NCBI GenBank assembly: GCA_963705275.1
Contig: OY970063.1
Location: forward strand, 2,480,001 to 2,544,000
DNA length: 64,000 nucleotides
Source: Fen-1135 sp963705275
GTDB lineage: Bacteria; Desulfobacterota; Syntrophia; Syntrophales; UBA2185
Reading direction: 5' to 3'
Shown: positions 54,224-63,026 of the stretch, one piece after another
How the letters are laid out: each line of letters opens with the position of its first letter
Numbering within the stretch: position 1 is the stretch's first letter
Notes under the pieces: model-generated
What the model was told of the DNA's origin: nothing
What the model saw: the letters and a program-made list of their open reading frames with translations, nothing else
Databases searched by the model: none
Made by a program: the position numbers and the translations under genes

Positions 54224-55042
54224 TTATTTTTTCCTGCCCAGTTCCTTAGCCCGAAGTGTGGCCTTCTCTACAGCTGCCATCATAGTAGCCCTTAGTTTCC
54301 CCTCTTCTATGGCTTGCAAACCGGCTATCGTCGTTCCTCCGGGAGAGGTGACCATGTCTCTGAGCTCTGCGGGGTGTTTGTCTCCTTTGAGGCAAAGTTT
54401 GGCTGCACCGAGAAGGGTCTGTGCCGAGAGTTTCAGGGCAACGTCTCTGGCTAGCCCCATATTGACGCCGGCATCGGCAAGTGCATCAATTATCACGAAG
54501 CCGTATGCAGGACCGCTGCCGCTCAAGCCGGTTACCGCATCCATGAGATCTTCTTTAACCGCAACGACAATTCCGACAGCTTCAAATATATGACGGGTGA
54601 AAGAAAAGTCTTTGTCTGTCGCACATGAGCCTCTCGCGATTGCCGCAGCGCCTTCACCGATCAACGCGGGGGTATTTGGCATGACCCTCATAACACGAGC
54701 GCCTTTTTTGAGGTATTCCTCTATAAATCCGGTGGAAATACCCGCTGCGATGGATATGATAAGCTTGCCTTTATCGATGCTGCCTGATATCTCTTCCAGC
54801 ACTTCCGCCATAATCTGTGGCTTCACGGCCAGGATGATGATATCTGCATCCCTGACGGCCTTCTTGTTGTCTTTGGTCGCAAAGATGCCAAATGTCATTC
54901 TGAGCCCTTCTATTTGTTCCATTGCCACATCGGATACAGTGACCTTGTCAGGAGCTATCAGATTGCGGGATAGGATGCCTTTAATAAGGGCGCTGCCCAT
55001 TTTGCCTCCCCCGATAAAGCTGATCTTTTTTCCTTTTAGCAT
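54224..55042 (-). CDS. proC: pyrroline-5-carboxylate reductase
   Basis: Last step of proline synthesis, NADPH-dependent. The 272 residues start with the Rossmann motif FIGGGKMGSALIKGI; the C-terminal dimer domain has GLSGSGPAYGFVIIDALADAGV and TSPGGTTIAGLQ, the substrate-site motifs. The ATG at 55042 follows GGAGGGGAAAT; the longer frame upstream is rejected. Usual neighbours in bacteria are yggS and yggT; here a yggT copy lies about 1.1 kb away in the opposite direction. Confidence 0.92.
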   Translation of the reverse strand: MLKGKKISFIGGGKMGSALIKGILSRNLIAPDKVTVSDVAMEQIEGLRMTFGIFATKDNKKAVRDADIIILAVKPQIMAEVLEEISGSIDKGKLIISIAAGISTGFIEEYLKKGARVMRVMPNTPALIGEGAAAIARGSCATDKDFSFTRHIFEAVGIVVAVKEDLMDAVTGLSGSGPAYGFVIIDALADAGVNMGLARDVALKLSAQTLLGAAKLCLKGDKHPAELRDMVTSPGGTTIAGLQAIEEGKLRATMMAAVEKATLRAKELGRKK

Positions 55043-55307
55043 ATTTCCCCTCCCCGTGTTTGCCCTTTGAAGGGCTGTCAATAATTTGATCCAGTTTACG
55101 AATTTTTACAATATTATCAATCTTTATTTGTACAAGATGCACGATATATGATAGGCACTGGATACCTCTCATATGCAGGGGCGGCGTTATCACATCGCTT
55201 TTATTTTCACATATTAACGTAGAATATAGACGGAAAACCTATTCCGCTGTTTTCTTGATGGGGCCTGCGGCCTGCCGCTATCACTTGTTAGAAGGAAAAT
55301 TATTACA

Positions 55308-56096
55308 ATGGTAATATTTCATGAAATCAGCGGTGCAAATATAGCCTGCTGGGTAAGCAGTCATGACTTTTCCCATGGGAAAAGGACGCTCTTTTTTGTT
55401 CACGGGTCAGGCGGGGACCACGGCATCTGGATAGAACAGTATACAAGATTGAAAGATGAGTTCAATATTGCGGCAATTGATTTGCCCGGTCATGGATTGT
55501 CCGGGGGCCGGGGCGAACAGGATGTGTCGCAGTATGTTGAATGGGTGAGAAGATTTCTCGATGCACTTGCTTTGGAGAAACCTGTTTTGATAGGCCACTC
55601 CCTGGGCGCAGCTATAAGCCTCGTGTTCGCGATAAAACATGGAGAGATGGTCTCTGCCATTGTTCCCGTGGGTGGAGGGGCCAGAATGCCCGTGAATGAA
55701 ATGATTCTCAAAGGACTGAAGACGGATCCCGAGTCCGTTATTGCTTTGGCCGCCAAGTTTTCTGTTACCAAGGAAAATAGAGAACGCCTGTCGAAGACTG
55801 TTATTGAGGGGCTGTCGCGTGCCAATCCTGATATCCTTTACGGTGATCTTCTTGCCTGTGACAGGCTCGATATTGGAAATGAGGTCGCAAGTATCCGACA
55901 GCCTACACTCGTCATGTGCGGCGCTGATGACAAGATGACACCGCCTGCGTTGTCGCAATTCCTAAGTGATAATATTCCCGGCGCGCAGTTGTCGCTGATT
56001 GAGGATGCCGGCCATATGGCTATGATGGAAAATGAAGAGTCCTTCAACAGCGTTCTTAAGTCATTTGTGCTATCATTACCTGCCATGGGAAGATGA
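55308..56096 (+). CDS. alpha/beta-hydrolase
   Basis: A 262-residue alpha/beta-hydrolase-fold protein. The oxyanion segment is FVHGSGGDHGIW, the nucleophile is Ser in IGHSLGAA, the acid is in MCGADDKMTPP and the His in AGHMAMMENEE. A cap region lies between residues 135 and 190. Related to esterases and BioH-like hydrolases; substrate unknown. It leads a small run with yggT and DUF167, with short spacing. Confidence 0.82.
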   Translation: MVIFHEISGANIACWVSSHDFSHGKRTLFFVHGSGGDHGIWIEQYTRLKDEFNIAAIDLPGHGLSGGRGEQDVSQYVEWVRRFLDALALEKPVLIGHSLGAAISLVFAIKHGEMVSAIVPVGGGARMPVNEMILKGLKTDPESVIALAAKFSVTKENRERLSKTVIEGLSRANPDILYGDLLACDRLDIGNEVASIRQPTLVMCGADDKMTPPALSQFLSDNIPGAQLSLIEDAGHMAMMENEESFNSVLKSFVLSLPAMGR

Positions 56097-56138
56097 TAGA
56101 GGAACTGGAAATCTTGTTGGTTGTCTGAAGGAGTCCAT

Positions 56139-56438
56139 ATGTTTGTGCTGGGAAACTTTATCGTTGCAGTGGCAAAAATCATTCACGTTGTACTTTCCAT
56201 CTACATGTGGGTTATCATTGCCAGGGCTTTAATCTCATGGGTGAATCCTGATCCGTACAATCAGATCGTTCAGTTCTTGTACCGTGTGACAGAGCCGGTC
56301 CTGGCGCCGGTTCGCAGATGGCTCCCCTTCGGCCGTATGGGTGTAGACGTATCGCCCATAATCGTCATCCTGGCGATCTATTTCTTAGATGAATTTCTCA
56401 TCAAGAGCATGATTGAATTGGCGGTAAACTTAAAGTGA
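56139..56438 (+). CDS. YggT-family membrane protein
   Basis: A 99-residue inner-membrane protein with two main hydrophobic helices (about 1-30 and 70-95) and the family motif RALISWVNPDPYNQIVQFLYRVTEP between them. GAAGGAG at 56126-56132 precedes the ATG at 56139; a TTG farther up is rejected. YggT proteins are linked to division-site and osmotic functions, but their activity is not defined. It is followed at 6 bases by a DUF167 gene, the classical partner. Confidence 0.85.
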   Translation: MFVLGNFIVAVAKIIHVVLSIYMWVIIARALISWVNPDPYNQIVQFLYRVTEPVLAPVRRWLPFGRMGVDVSPIIVILAIYFLDEFLIKSMIELAVNLK

Positions 56439-56444
56439 TGATCC

Positions 56445-56753
56445 ATGCAAACGTATCTCTGGCCTGATATGGTCAATATCAAGGAATCGGAAGATGGCGT
56501 CATCCTTCATGTACACGTCGTGCCGCGGTCTGCCAAAAGTGAGGTTGCCGGCGTTCAGGGCGATGCGCTGAAGCTTAAAATAACGGCGCCGCCTGTGGAG
56601 GGGCAGGCGAACGCGGAATGTATCAGGCTCCTGTCTGATATCCTGGGAATCAAAAAGAAACAGGTGAGAATATTAGGCGGCCATAAATCGAGGAAGAAAA
56701 CGGTTGCAATAGAAGGCATTGGGAAGAGAGACATCGAGGCTTTGATTCCATGA
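56445..56753 (+). CDS. DUF167/YggU-family protein
   Basis: A 102-residue soluble protein with the DUF167 fold. Motifs VVPRSAKSEVAGVQGDALKLKITAPPV, then GQANAECIRLLSDILG and HKSRKKTVAIEG are the family marks. Nearly universal in bacteria and plants but functionally unknown. It follows yggT by 6 bases, so they are co-translated. Confidence 0.9.
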   Translation: MQTYLWPDMVNIKESEDGVILHVHVVPRSAKSEVAGVQGDALKLKITAPPVEGQANAECIRLLSDILGIKKKQVRILGGHKSRKKTVAIEGIGKRDIEALIP

Positions 56754-56854
56754 ACTGCAGCCTGTCATCATAGAGCGGTCATGGGCGGCCTTCTCGAATT
56801 CTTACAAGTCGCTGTATATAACATTCATTCTCACCGCTTTATCCGGCTTAGAGT

Positions 56855-58465
56855 ATGCAAGAAGGTCGAATAAAAGGCGCGGAAAATAGAAGAGTCGCCC
56901 GGGCAGCAGGGGTGGTCGGTTTCGCGACAATGCTTTCCCGCATATCCGGCTTTCTCAGGGATATGGTTGTCGCCGCTTTTTTTGGCGCCGGTCTCACAAC
57001 GGACGCCTTTTTTGTTGCCTTCCGGATTCCCAACATGCTTCGGCGCCTGCTGGGCGAAGGATCGCTGACTGTCTCCTTCGTTCCTGTCTTCACGGAATAC
57101 CTGAACAAGAAAACAAAGGCCGAGGCCTATGAACTGGCCAACGTGGCTTTTACACTGCTTTCAATCATCCTTGTGCTTGTATCTATTGCCGGCATTATTT
57201 TTTCGCCCCTTATTGTAACGATCATGGCGCCCGGATGGTATATCGATCGTCCAGACCACTATCACTTGACGGTTTTTCTCAATCGTCTGATGTTTCCCTA
57301 CATCTTTTTTATCGCTCTGGTGGCGCTTTGCATGGGCATTCTCAATTCTTTGCGCCACTTCGCTGCACCCGCTCTTTCACCTGTGATCCTTAACGTCTGT
57401 ATGATCCTGTCGGTGCTCTTGCTGATGGACTATTTCCCGGAACCGATCACAGCTCTTGCCATAGGGGTCATGATCGGGGGCGTTTTGCAACTCGCCATGC
57501 AATGGCCTTTTCTCGCTAAATTCGGATTAAAGCTGAAGCCTGATTTTAACTTCGCGCATCCTGGCCTAAGGAAAATCGGCCTCCTCATGCTTCCCGCAGT
57601 CTTTGGGGCGTCAATCTATCAGATCAATATCTTCATCGCCACAATTCTAGCCTCGCTGCTTCCCTCCGGGAGCGTTTCCTACCTCTACTATGCAGACCGG
57701 GTGGTGGAGCTTCCCCTTGGCGTATTTGCTATTGCTGTGGGGACAGCGACACTTCCCAGCTTTTCGGAGCAGGTGGCGAAAGGCGACTTTCATGAATTAA
57801 AGGAAACAATCAATTTTTCCCTGAGACTAATACTCTTTGTTACCATACCGGCAACAGTTGCACTCATAGTACTCCGGGTTCCGATAATCTCAGTACTTTT
57901 TCAGAGAGGTGCATTTGATATTCAGTCAACTCTCCTAACTGCCCAGGCGCTCTTATGCTACGCTGTCGGTCTGTGGGCGTTTTCGCTGATCAGGGTGATT
58001 GTTTCGGCTTTTTATTCGCTGCAGGATGCAAAAACTCCAATGATCGCAGGGATTGTCGCATTCATCGTCAACGGCATATGCAGCATCGCTCTCATGTATC
58101 CTTTGAAGCATAGCGGTCTTGCACTGGCGACCTCCATAGCGACAGCTGTAAATGTTGTCATACTCTCAATCGTCCTCAAAAGGAAAATCGGGGCTTTCTT
58201 GGATCGGGAGTTCTATCATTCTGTGTTCAAAATATTTCTGTCGTCGCTCGCGATGTGGGGTGTTATTAGCGTAATAGAAGCTATTGTTCCCTGGAGGAAT
58301 GAAGGGCACCTGAACGAGAGACTCTTATATCTGGCGCTGTGCGTAGTTGCCGGAATGGCGGCATTCTTCACAGCAGCCCGTTTAACCAAGTGCTCGGAAA
58401 TGACGATGATCGTTGATGTTGTCAGAAAGAAGCTGGTCGGGGCAAAACAACGCAATAACGGATAG
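56855..58465 (+). CDS. murJ: lipid II flippase MurJ
   Basis: Inner-membrane flippase that moves lipid II across the membrane for peptidoglycan. The 536 residues give about 14 helices. Motifs GFLRDMVVAAFFGAG, AFRIPNMLRRLLGEGSLTVSF and QINIFIATILASLLP are typical of MurJ/MviN. It joins alr and the two ddl genes at 19-24 kb as cell-wall functions in this window. No regulatory sequence is visible. Confidence 0.92.
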   Translation: MQEGRIKGAENRRVARAAGVVGFATMLSRISGFLRDMVVAAFFGAGLTTDAFFVAFRIPNMLRRLLGEGSLTVSFVPVFTEYLNKKTKAEAYELANVAFTLLSIILVLVSIAGIIFSPLIVTIMAPGWYIDRPDHYHLTVFLNRLMFPYIFFIALVALCMGILNSLRHFAAPALSPVILNVCMILSVLLLMDYFPEPITALAIGVMIGGVLQLAMQWPFLAKFGLKLKPDFNFAHPGLRKIGLLMLPAVFGASIYQINIFIATILASLLPSGSVSYLYYADRVVELPLGVFAIAVGTATLPSFSEQVAKGDFHELKETINFSLRLILFVTIPATVALIVLRVPIISVLFQRGAFDIQSTLLTAQALLCYAVGLWAFSLIRVIVSAFYSLQDAKTPMIAGIVAFIVNGICSIALMYPLKHSGLALATSIATAVNVVILSIVLKRKIGAFLDREFYHSVFKIFLSSLAMWGVISVIEAIVPWRNEGHLNERLLYLALCVVAGMAAFFTAARLTKCSEMTMIVDVVRKKLVGAKQRNNG

Positions 58466-58565
58466 ATGAAGCCTATAACCGGATAAAAGGTATTGACTGC
58501 CGGTATTTGAAGTGATAGGGAAAATCGCTTTTTAAAAAGCGCAATCCAAAGGGGAAGGTCAGATT

Positions 58566-59846
58566 ATGCTGGACATAAAATTTCTGAGACAGAATATTGA
58601 TCTCGTTCGGAAAAAAATGCTTGAGAGAGGCCAGGAGATCAATCTCGAAGCCTTTGCTGCGCTGGATGAAAAAAGACGGAGAGTCCTCCAGGATGTGGAA
58701 ATCCTGCGGAACGAGAGGAATACCGCCTCCAAGGAGATAGGCGAGAAGAAGAAAAAAAAAGAAGATGCATCCGAACTTATCGCCAGGATGAGTGACGTTT
58801 CTAATCGCATCAAGGAACTGGACGAGTCTCTGAAGAAGATCGAGGAAGACCTGGGCGGCATACTTATGATTATTCCCAATGTACCTCATGCGTCCGTCGT
58901 GCATGGTGCGAGCTCTGAGGATAATCCGGTCATCCGCGTCTGGGGAGAGAAGCCCGATTTCGCATTTACGCCGAAACCGCACTGGGAAATCGGTGAAGAT
59001 CTGAATATCCTCGATTTTGCGAGAGGTGCAAAGATTACAGGAGCGCGATTTACGCTGTACCGGGCATCGGGGGCTGTGCTGGAGCGGGCCATCATAAATT
59101 TTATGCTTGACCTGCATACGTCAGAACACGGCTACACAGAGGTCCTGACGCCCTTCATGGTAAACAGTGAGAGCATGACGGGAACCGGACAGCTACCGAA
59201 ATTTGCCGAAGACCTTTTCAAGATAGAGAAGTTTGACTATTACCTGATTCCCACGGCGGAAGTGCCGGTAACTAACATCCACCGTGACGAGATCCTGGAT
59301 GGGCGGGATCTTCCAATCTTTTATGTGGCATATTCGCCTTGTTTTCGCTCTGAGGCCGGTTCGTACGGAAAAGATACGCGCGGGCTCATCAGGCAGCACC
59401 AGTTCAACAAAGTTGAGATGGTCAAGTTTACAACACCGGAAACATCCTACGAGGAGCTGGAAAAGTTGACCCTCAATGCGGAGGAAGTCCTAAAAAGACT
59501 GAACATTCATTTTCGTACAGTAAGCCTCTGTACGGCAGACCTCGGGTTTTCGTCCGCCAAGACTTATGATGTTGAGGTCTGGCTTCCCGGACAGGATTCG
59601 TACAGGGAGATATCGTCCTGCAGTAACTTCGAGGATTTTCAGTCCCGCAGGGCGTCCATACGATTCAGGCGAGAAGGCAGTGGCAAGGTAGAGTTTGTTC
59701 ATACCCTGAATGGGTCCGGGCTGGCCGTCGGCAGAACCGTCGTGGCCGTTCTGGAAAATTTCCAGCAGGCAGATGGAAGCGTTATTATTCCCGACGCTCT
59801 CAGGCCCTACATGAAAGGAATTGACAGGATTCCCGCTCAGGTTTAG
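58566..59846 (+). CDS. serS: seryl-tRNA synthetase
   Basis: Class II aminoacyl-tRNA synthetase charging tRNA-Ser, and also tRNA-Sec in Sec-using cells. Residues 1-110 form the antiparallel coiled coil that reads the long variable arm (RQEINLEA to DESLKKIEED). Motif 2 is FRSEAGSYGKDTRGL and motif 3 is GSGLAVGRTVVAVLENFQ. Full length, 426 residues. Two tRNA-Ser genes lie just after it, which is uncommon. AAAGGGGAAGG precedes the ATG. Confidence 0.94.
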   Translation: MLDIKFLRQNIDLVRKKMLERGQEINLEAFAALDEKRRRVLQDVEILRNERNTASKEIGEKKKKKEDASELIARMSDVSNRIKELDESLKKIEEDLGGILMIIPNVPHASVVHGASSEDNPVIRVWGEKPDFAFTPKPHWEIGEDLNILDFARGAKITGARFTLYRASGAVLERAIINFMLDLHTSEHGYTEVLTPFMVNSESMTGTGQLPKFAEDLFKIEKFDYYLIPTAEVPVTNIHRDEILDGRDLPIFYVAYSPCFRSEAGSYGKDTRGLIRQHQFNKVEMVKFTTPETSYEELEKLTLNAEEVLKRLNIHFRTVSLCTADLGFSSAKTYDVEVWLPGQDSYREISSCSNFEDFQSRRASIRFRREGSGKVEFVHTLNGSGLAVGRTVVAVLENFQQADGSVIIPDALRPYMKGIDRIPAQV

Positions 59847-59879
59847 TATAAATTTTAGTCATGAAATCAATGTCATCAC

Positions 59880-59965
59880 GGAGGGGTGGCCGAGTGGTCG
59901 ATGGCGGCGGTCTTGAAAACCGTTAACCGAAAGGTTCACAGGTTCGAATCCTGTTCCCTCCGCCA
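59880..59965 (+). tRNA. tRNA-Ser(TGA)
   Basis: Acceptor GGAGGGG (59880-59886) pairs with TCCCTCC (59955-59961), discriminator G, encoded CCA 59963-59965. The anticodon loop CTTGAAA gives anticodon TGA, reading UCN codons. A long variable arm (AACCGAAAGGTT) is as expected for serine. Confidence 0.95.
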
Positions 59966-60044
59966 GAATAGAATTAAATATCCCCGCCCTTTCGGAATTA
60001 GGGGTTCACGGGAGACCTAAAGAGATAATAGATCGGCTTCATGT

Positions 60045-60139
<95 letters not shown>

Positions 60140-60151
60140 TCCTTTTTTGGA

Positions 60152-60228
60152 GCGCCCATAGCTCAGCTGGATAGAGCGTTGGACTACGAATCCAAAGGCC
60201 CCAGGTTCGACTCCTGGTGGGCGCGCCA
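60152..60228 (+). tRNA. tRNA-Arg(ACG)
   Basis: Acceptor GCGCCCA (60152-60158) pairs with TGGGCGC (60218-60224), discriminator G, encoded CCA 60226-60228. The anticodon loop CTACGAA gives ACG, normally edited to ICG in bacteria by TadA, reading CGU, CGC and CGA. It follows the Ser gene by 12 bases, probably in one transcript. Confidence 0.95.
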
Positions 60229-60400
60229 TTAAATGGGGACTGAGGATCTTCTATACAGTCATTTTGAGTATCAAGACTAGTCTATCATTCCTCTTCCTGC
60301 TTTCTCACTTCGCGGGAACGGGACAATGTCTTGCGGGCCGCTTGCAGCGGTGCCGTGTTTATATTTCTAAAGGTCTTTTTGGGAGAGTCAGCAAACGAGA

Positions 60401-60754
60401 ATGGACTTACCAGTAACGGAAGAGCACCGGCCATGGGGTTATTTCTGTGTCCTTGCCGATGAGCCGGACCATAAAGTGAAACGCATTGTTGTATTTCCGA
60501 AGCAGCGTTTAAGTCTCCAGAGGCACTTTCGCAGAAGGGAACACTGGTATATTGTCCAGGGGAAGGCCATTGTGACCATCGAAAAAGATCAAGTCCATCT
60601 GGAACGCGGGCAGTCTGTGGACATCCCCCAGGGTGCATGGCATAGGATCATGAATACTGGAGATGAGAATGTTGTTGTCATTGAAGTCCAAGGTGGAGAT
60701 TACTTCGGGGAGGATGACATCGAACGGCTGGAGGATGACTACGGGCGGGTTTGA
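60401..60754 (+). CDS. cupin protein, mannose-6-phosphate isomerase type II C-terminal family
   Basis: A 117-residue single-domain cupin. The sequence begins with RPWGYF, as in the C-terminal half of type II phosphomannose isomerase/GDP-mannose pyrophosphorylase, and continues with LSLQRHFRRREHWYIVQGKAIV and VDIPQGAWHRI, metal-ligand motifs of the fold. Only the isomerase-like half is present, as in many stand-alone bacterial copies. No nucleotidyltransferase gene is nearby. Exact sugar substrate uncertain. Confidence 0.85.
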   Translation: MDLPVTEEHRPWGYFCVLADEPDHKVKRIVVFPKQRLSLQRHFRRREHWYIVQGKAIVTIEKDQVHLERGQSVDIPQGAWHRIMNTGDENVVVIEVQGGDYFGEDDIERLEDDYGRV

Positions 60755-61007
60755 CGGTTTCATCGGCAAACCCTGAGACGAAACCCATTCTCACATAGCG
60801 CGTATCATTATATGGTCAAGATTGTTGATTATATAAGCCGCCATCCCTGAAGCGCCTGCGCATTTGGCAAGAGGTGTGCCACAATTTTTTTAGGAAATAT
60901 TGGGCAGATTTATCTTGACAAGGAAAAAAAAGGGAGTATGTTTCCTGCCTAAAGAAGTGGGGTTAACACCCAGCGTCTGAAAAATTTTGAAAGGAGGTAC
61001 TACGTTG

Positions 61008-61244
61008 ATGAAGAAGGTGTTTGCTTTCATGCTTTCGGTGCTGATGTTAATAGCATTTTCGTTCGTGTTGGTTGGCTGTCCGTCTGCACCAGAAAAGAAA
61101 CCGCCTGAGCCTGCAAAGAAAGAAGCAGCAGCGCCAGCACCTGGGGCACCAGCGCCAGCACCCGGAGCACCTGCTCCTGCAGCGCCAGCACCTGGGGCAC
61201 CAGCTCCCGCAGCGCCTGCTCCCGCAGCGCCTGCGCACAAGTAA
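61008..61244 (+). CDS. Pro/Ala-rich small lipoprotein
   Basis: A 78-residue protein. Residues 1-23 are a lipoprotein signal ending in LVGC, and the Cys is at position 23. The mature part is charged (EKKPPEPAKKEA), then a run of Pro-Ala-Pro-Gly-Ala repeats to the end, coded by a repetitive GCACCAGC-like DNA tract (61123-61236). Such linkers may keep the protein extended in the periplasm. AAGGAGGT precedes a TTG-ATG pair; ATG at 61008 is preferred. An intrinsic terminator follows. The repeat length may vary among strains. Confidence 0.7.
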   Translation: MKKVFAFMLSVLMLIAFSFVLVGCPSAPEKKPPEPAKKEAAAPAPGAPAPAPGAPAPAAPAPGAPAPAAPAPAAPAHK

Positions 61245-61272
61245 TATCCCTATTAAGATCTGATAAGAAAAA

Positions 61273-61310
61273 ACAACCGAGCATTTCAACAGTGCTCGGT
61301 TTGTTTTTTT
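61273..61310 (+). terminator. intrinsic terminator after the Pro/Ala-rich lipoprotein
   Basis: Stem ACAACCGAGCA (61273-61283) pairs with TGCTCGGTTTGT (61293-61304) with one bulged T, loop of 9 bases, then a run of seven T. A strong rho-independent end. Confidence 0.85.
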
Positions 61311-61320
61311 GGGGTGGGGG

Positions 61321-61779
61321 TCAGTTTTTACAGGCTGCACTTTGCAAATTGTGCCAGAGACTTCCTGAATAAATTATTTTCCATTCTTGATCAACGGAGG
61401 CAGCAGAGTGGATTATGGATCCTTGTGCATTGAAATGAACAATCTGCAGGAACCTGATCCTGTTTCCTCTGCACTCAATCTCACTTAGTATCTCGATGTA
61501 CTTCAATCCTTTTGCGGATTTTCGCACTTTTTTTAAGTCTTCCTTTACCTCTTGACGATACTTGCTTTTTTCGGACGGGGCAATCAGCGTCCATGCCCAG
61601 GCGATATCAGGGGATGGGCGGGAGATGCTGTTCTTTTCTACATAGAGAGCGTCTCTGTACTTTGTGAAACCCACAAAACTCCATTGCTCTTTTCCTGCCT
61701 GCGCATAAACAGTATTTGCTCCCAACAATGATGCGCTAATAAAGAAAATAAAAAAATATGATAACGGAGTCAGTTTCAT
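61321..61779 (-). CDS. secreted protein, surface-adhesin-E-like fold
   Basis: A 152-residue exported protein, signal peptide 1-26 (cleavage near VYAQAG). The pattern WSFVGFTKYRDALYVEKNSI, a Trp-rich core, EIECRGNRIRFLQIVHFNAQG and a terminal GSLWHNLQSAACKN with two Cys resembles the small surface-adhesin protein E domain. No adhesion activity is implied. It is divergent from the peptidase gene next door. Confidence 0.6.
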   Translation of the reverse strand: MKLTPLSYFFIFFISASLLGANTVYAQAGKEQWSFVGFTKYRDALYVEKNSISRPSPDIAWAWTLIAPSEKSKYRQEVKEDLKKVRKSAKGLKYIEILSEIECRGNRIRFLQIVHFNAQGSIIHSAASVDQEWKIIYSGSLWHNLQSAACKN

Positions 61780-61882
61780 GAGTGAATCTCTTCTTTATTT
61801 GCTTGCCACACTTCTTATAATACTCTATTTTACACCCGCAATAAATAGTATATTTGACTCGCACATCCTCGGATGCAAAGAA

Positions 61883-62567
61883 ATGGAACTGAATTATACA
61901 GTGGTGAGGAGCAGAAAAAGAAAAAAGACGCTTTCATTGCAGGTGAGGGCGAACGGGACTGCAATTATTTATGCCCCACACCGGACCCCGATTGCAGAAA
62001 TAGATAAATTCATGCGGGAGAAAGAAAAGTGGCTATGGAGAAAGGTCAGTGAGAACCGGGAAAGGCAAGAAGAGATCAAGGCAAAGAAATATGTGACGGG
62101 TGAAATATTTTTTTTCCTGGGGGAACCGTATCCATTGAAGATCGAGGCTGACCCTCCTGGATGCGATAAGCTGGCTTTTCTCTGCGGAGCAGTTTGTCCT
62201 TGCGAGCGATAAGGTCTCAAGGGGAAGGGAGCTTTTCATTGACTGGTATAAGAAAAGCGCACAGAGATACATTGGGGAGAGGGTCGATTATTTCAGCCAG
62301 GCCCTCAAACTCATTCCCGGAGGCATCAAAATAAGCAATGCGCGCAGCCGCTGGGGTTCCTGCTCTCAGGATAATCATCTGCATTTCAGCTGGCGGCTCA
62401 TCATGGCGCCTTGCCCCGTCATTGACTATCTGGTCGTGCATGAATTAGCGCACATACAAGAAAAGAATCATTCGGGTCTTTTCTGGGGTCTCGTAGGGAA
62501 TACCGTCATCGACTATAAGAAACAGAGAATCTGGTTAAAGGATAACGGGCATACATTAGATATTTAG
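61883..62567 (+). pseudogene. YgjP/M48-type metallopeptidase (DUF45), single frameshift
   Basis: A zinc peptidase of the YgjP/DUF45 group. Start ATG at 61883 (ELNYTVVRSRKRKKTLSLQV). The first half runs to about 62180, where one extra C shifts the frame; the second continues as AEQFVLASDKVSRG to SRWGSCSQDNHLHFSW, then the metal motif VHELAHIQEKNHS and WLKDNGHTLDI. Full joined length about 228 residues, normal for the family. The frameshift is in a TTTTCTCTG context. Upstream bases encode a helix that probably is not translated with it. Confidence 0.8.
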
Positions 62568-62720
62568 AAATGAGAGAATATGGAAATCCCCGGGCTCGTG
62601 CCTTGCGTATAGCTTGTATATCTTGCACCGAAACCTTGGGGAGAGGCTTCATTTTTATGTATTTTCCGGCATAATTTTGGTATAAGCGGGCACGTCATTT
62701 TTTGTTTATGAAAGAGGCAC

Positions 62721-63026
62721 ATGGGCACTGAATTGATACCAGTCACATCGATGGGCATAGGCGAAGAAGGAATTATTCAAGCCATCTCCGGAGGCGGGTC
62801 TCTCACAAGCAGACTCGCAGGCATGGGTATTGTAACCAACGCCAAGATCAAAGTCCTCCGTAAGAGCGGAGGGCTGGTTATTGTCCAGGTAACGGATACT
62901 AGAGTGGCCCTGGGAAGTGGGGAGGCATCGAAGATACTGGTATTTAGGGTTACCGCAGCGCGGGATGAAGGAGAGCAGAAAAAGGTCGAGAAGAAAACTT
63001 CTTGTTGCTCTTGCCGGCCAGCCTAA
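62721..63026 (+). CDS. feoA: FeoA-domain ferrous iron transport protein
   Basis: A 101-residue cytoplasmic SH3-like protein that helps the FeoB ferrous iron transporter. Motifs SMGIGEEGIIQAISGGGSLTSRLAGMG and GLVIVQVTDTRVALGSGEASKILV are the FeoA marks. The tail has two Cys pairs (SCCSCRP), which is unusual and might bind metal. It overlaps the feoB start by 62 bases. GAAAGAGGC precedes the ATG. Confidence 0.85.
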   Translation: MGTELIPVTSMGIGEEGIIQAISGGGSLTSRLAGMGIVTNAKIKVLRKSGGLVIVQVTDTRVALGSGEASKILVFRVTAARDEGEQKKVEKKTSCCSCRPA

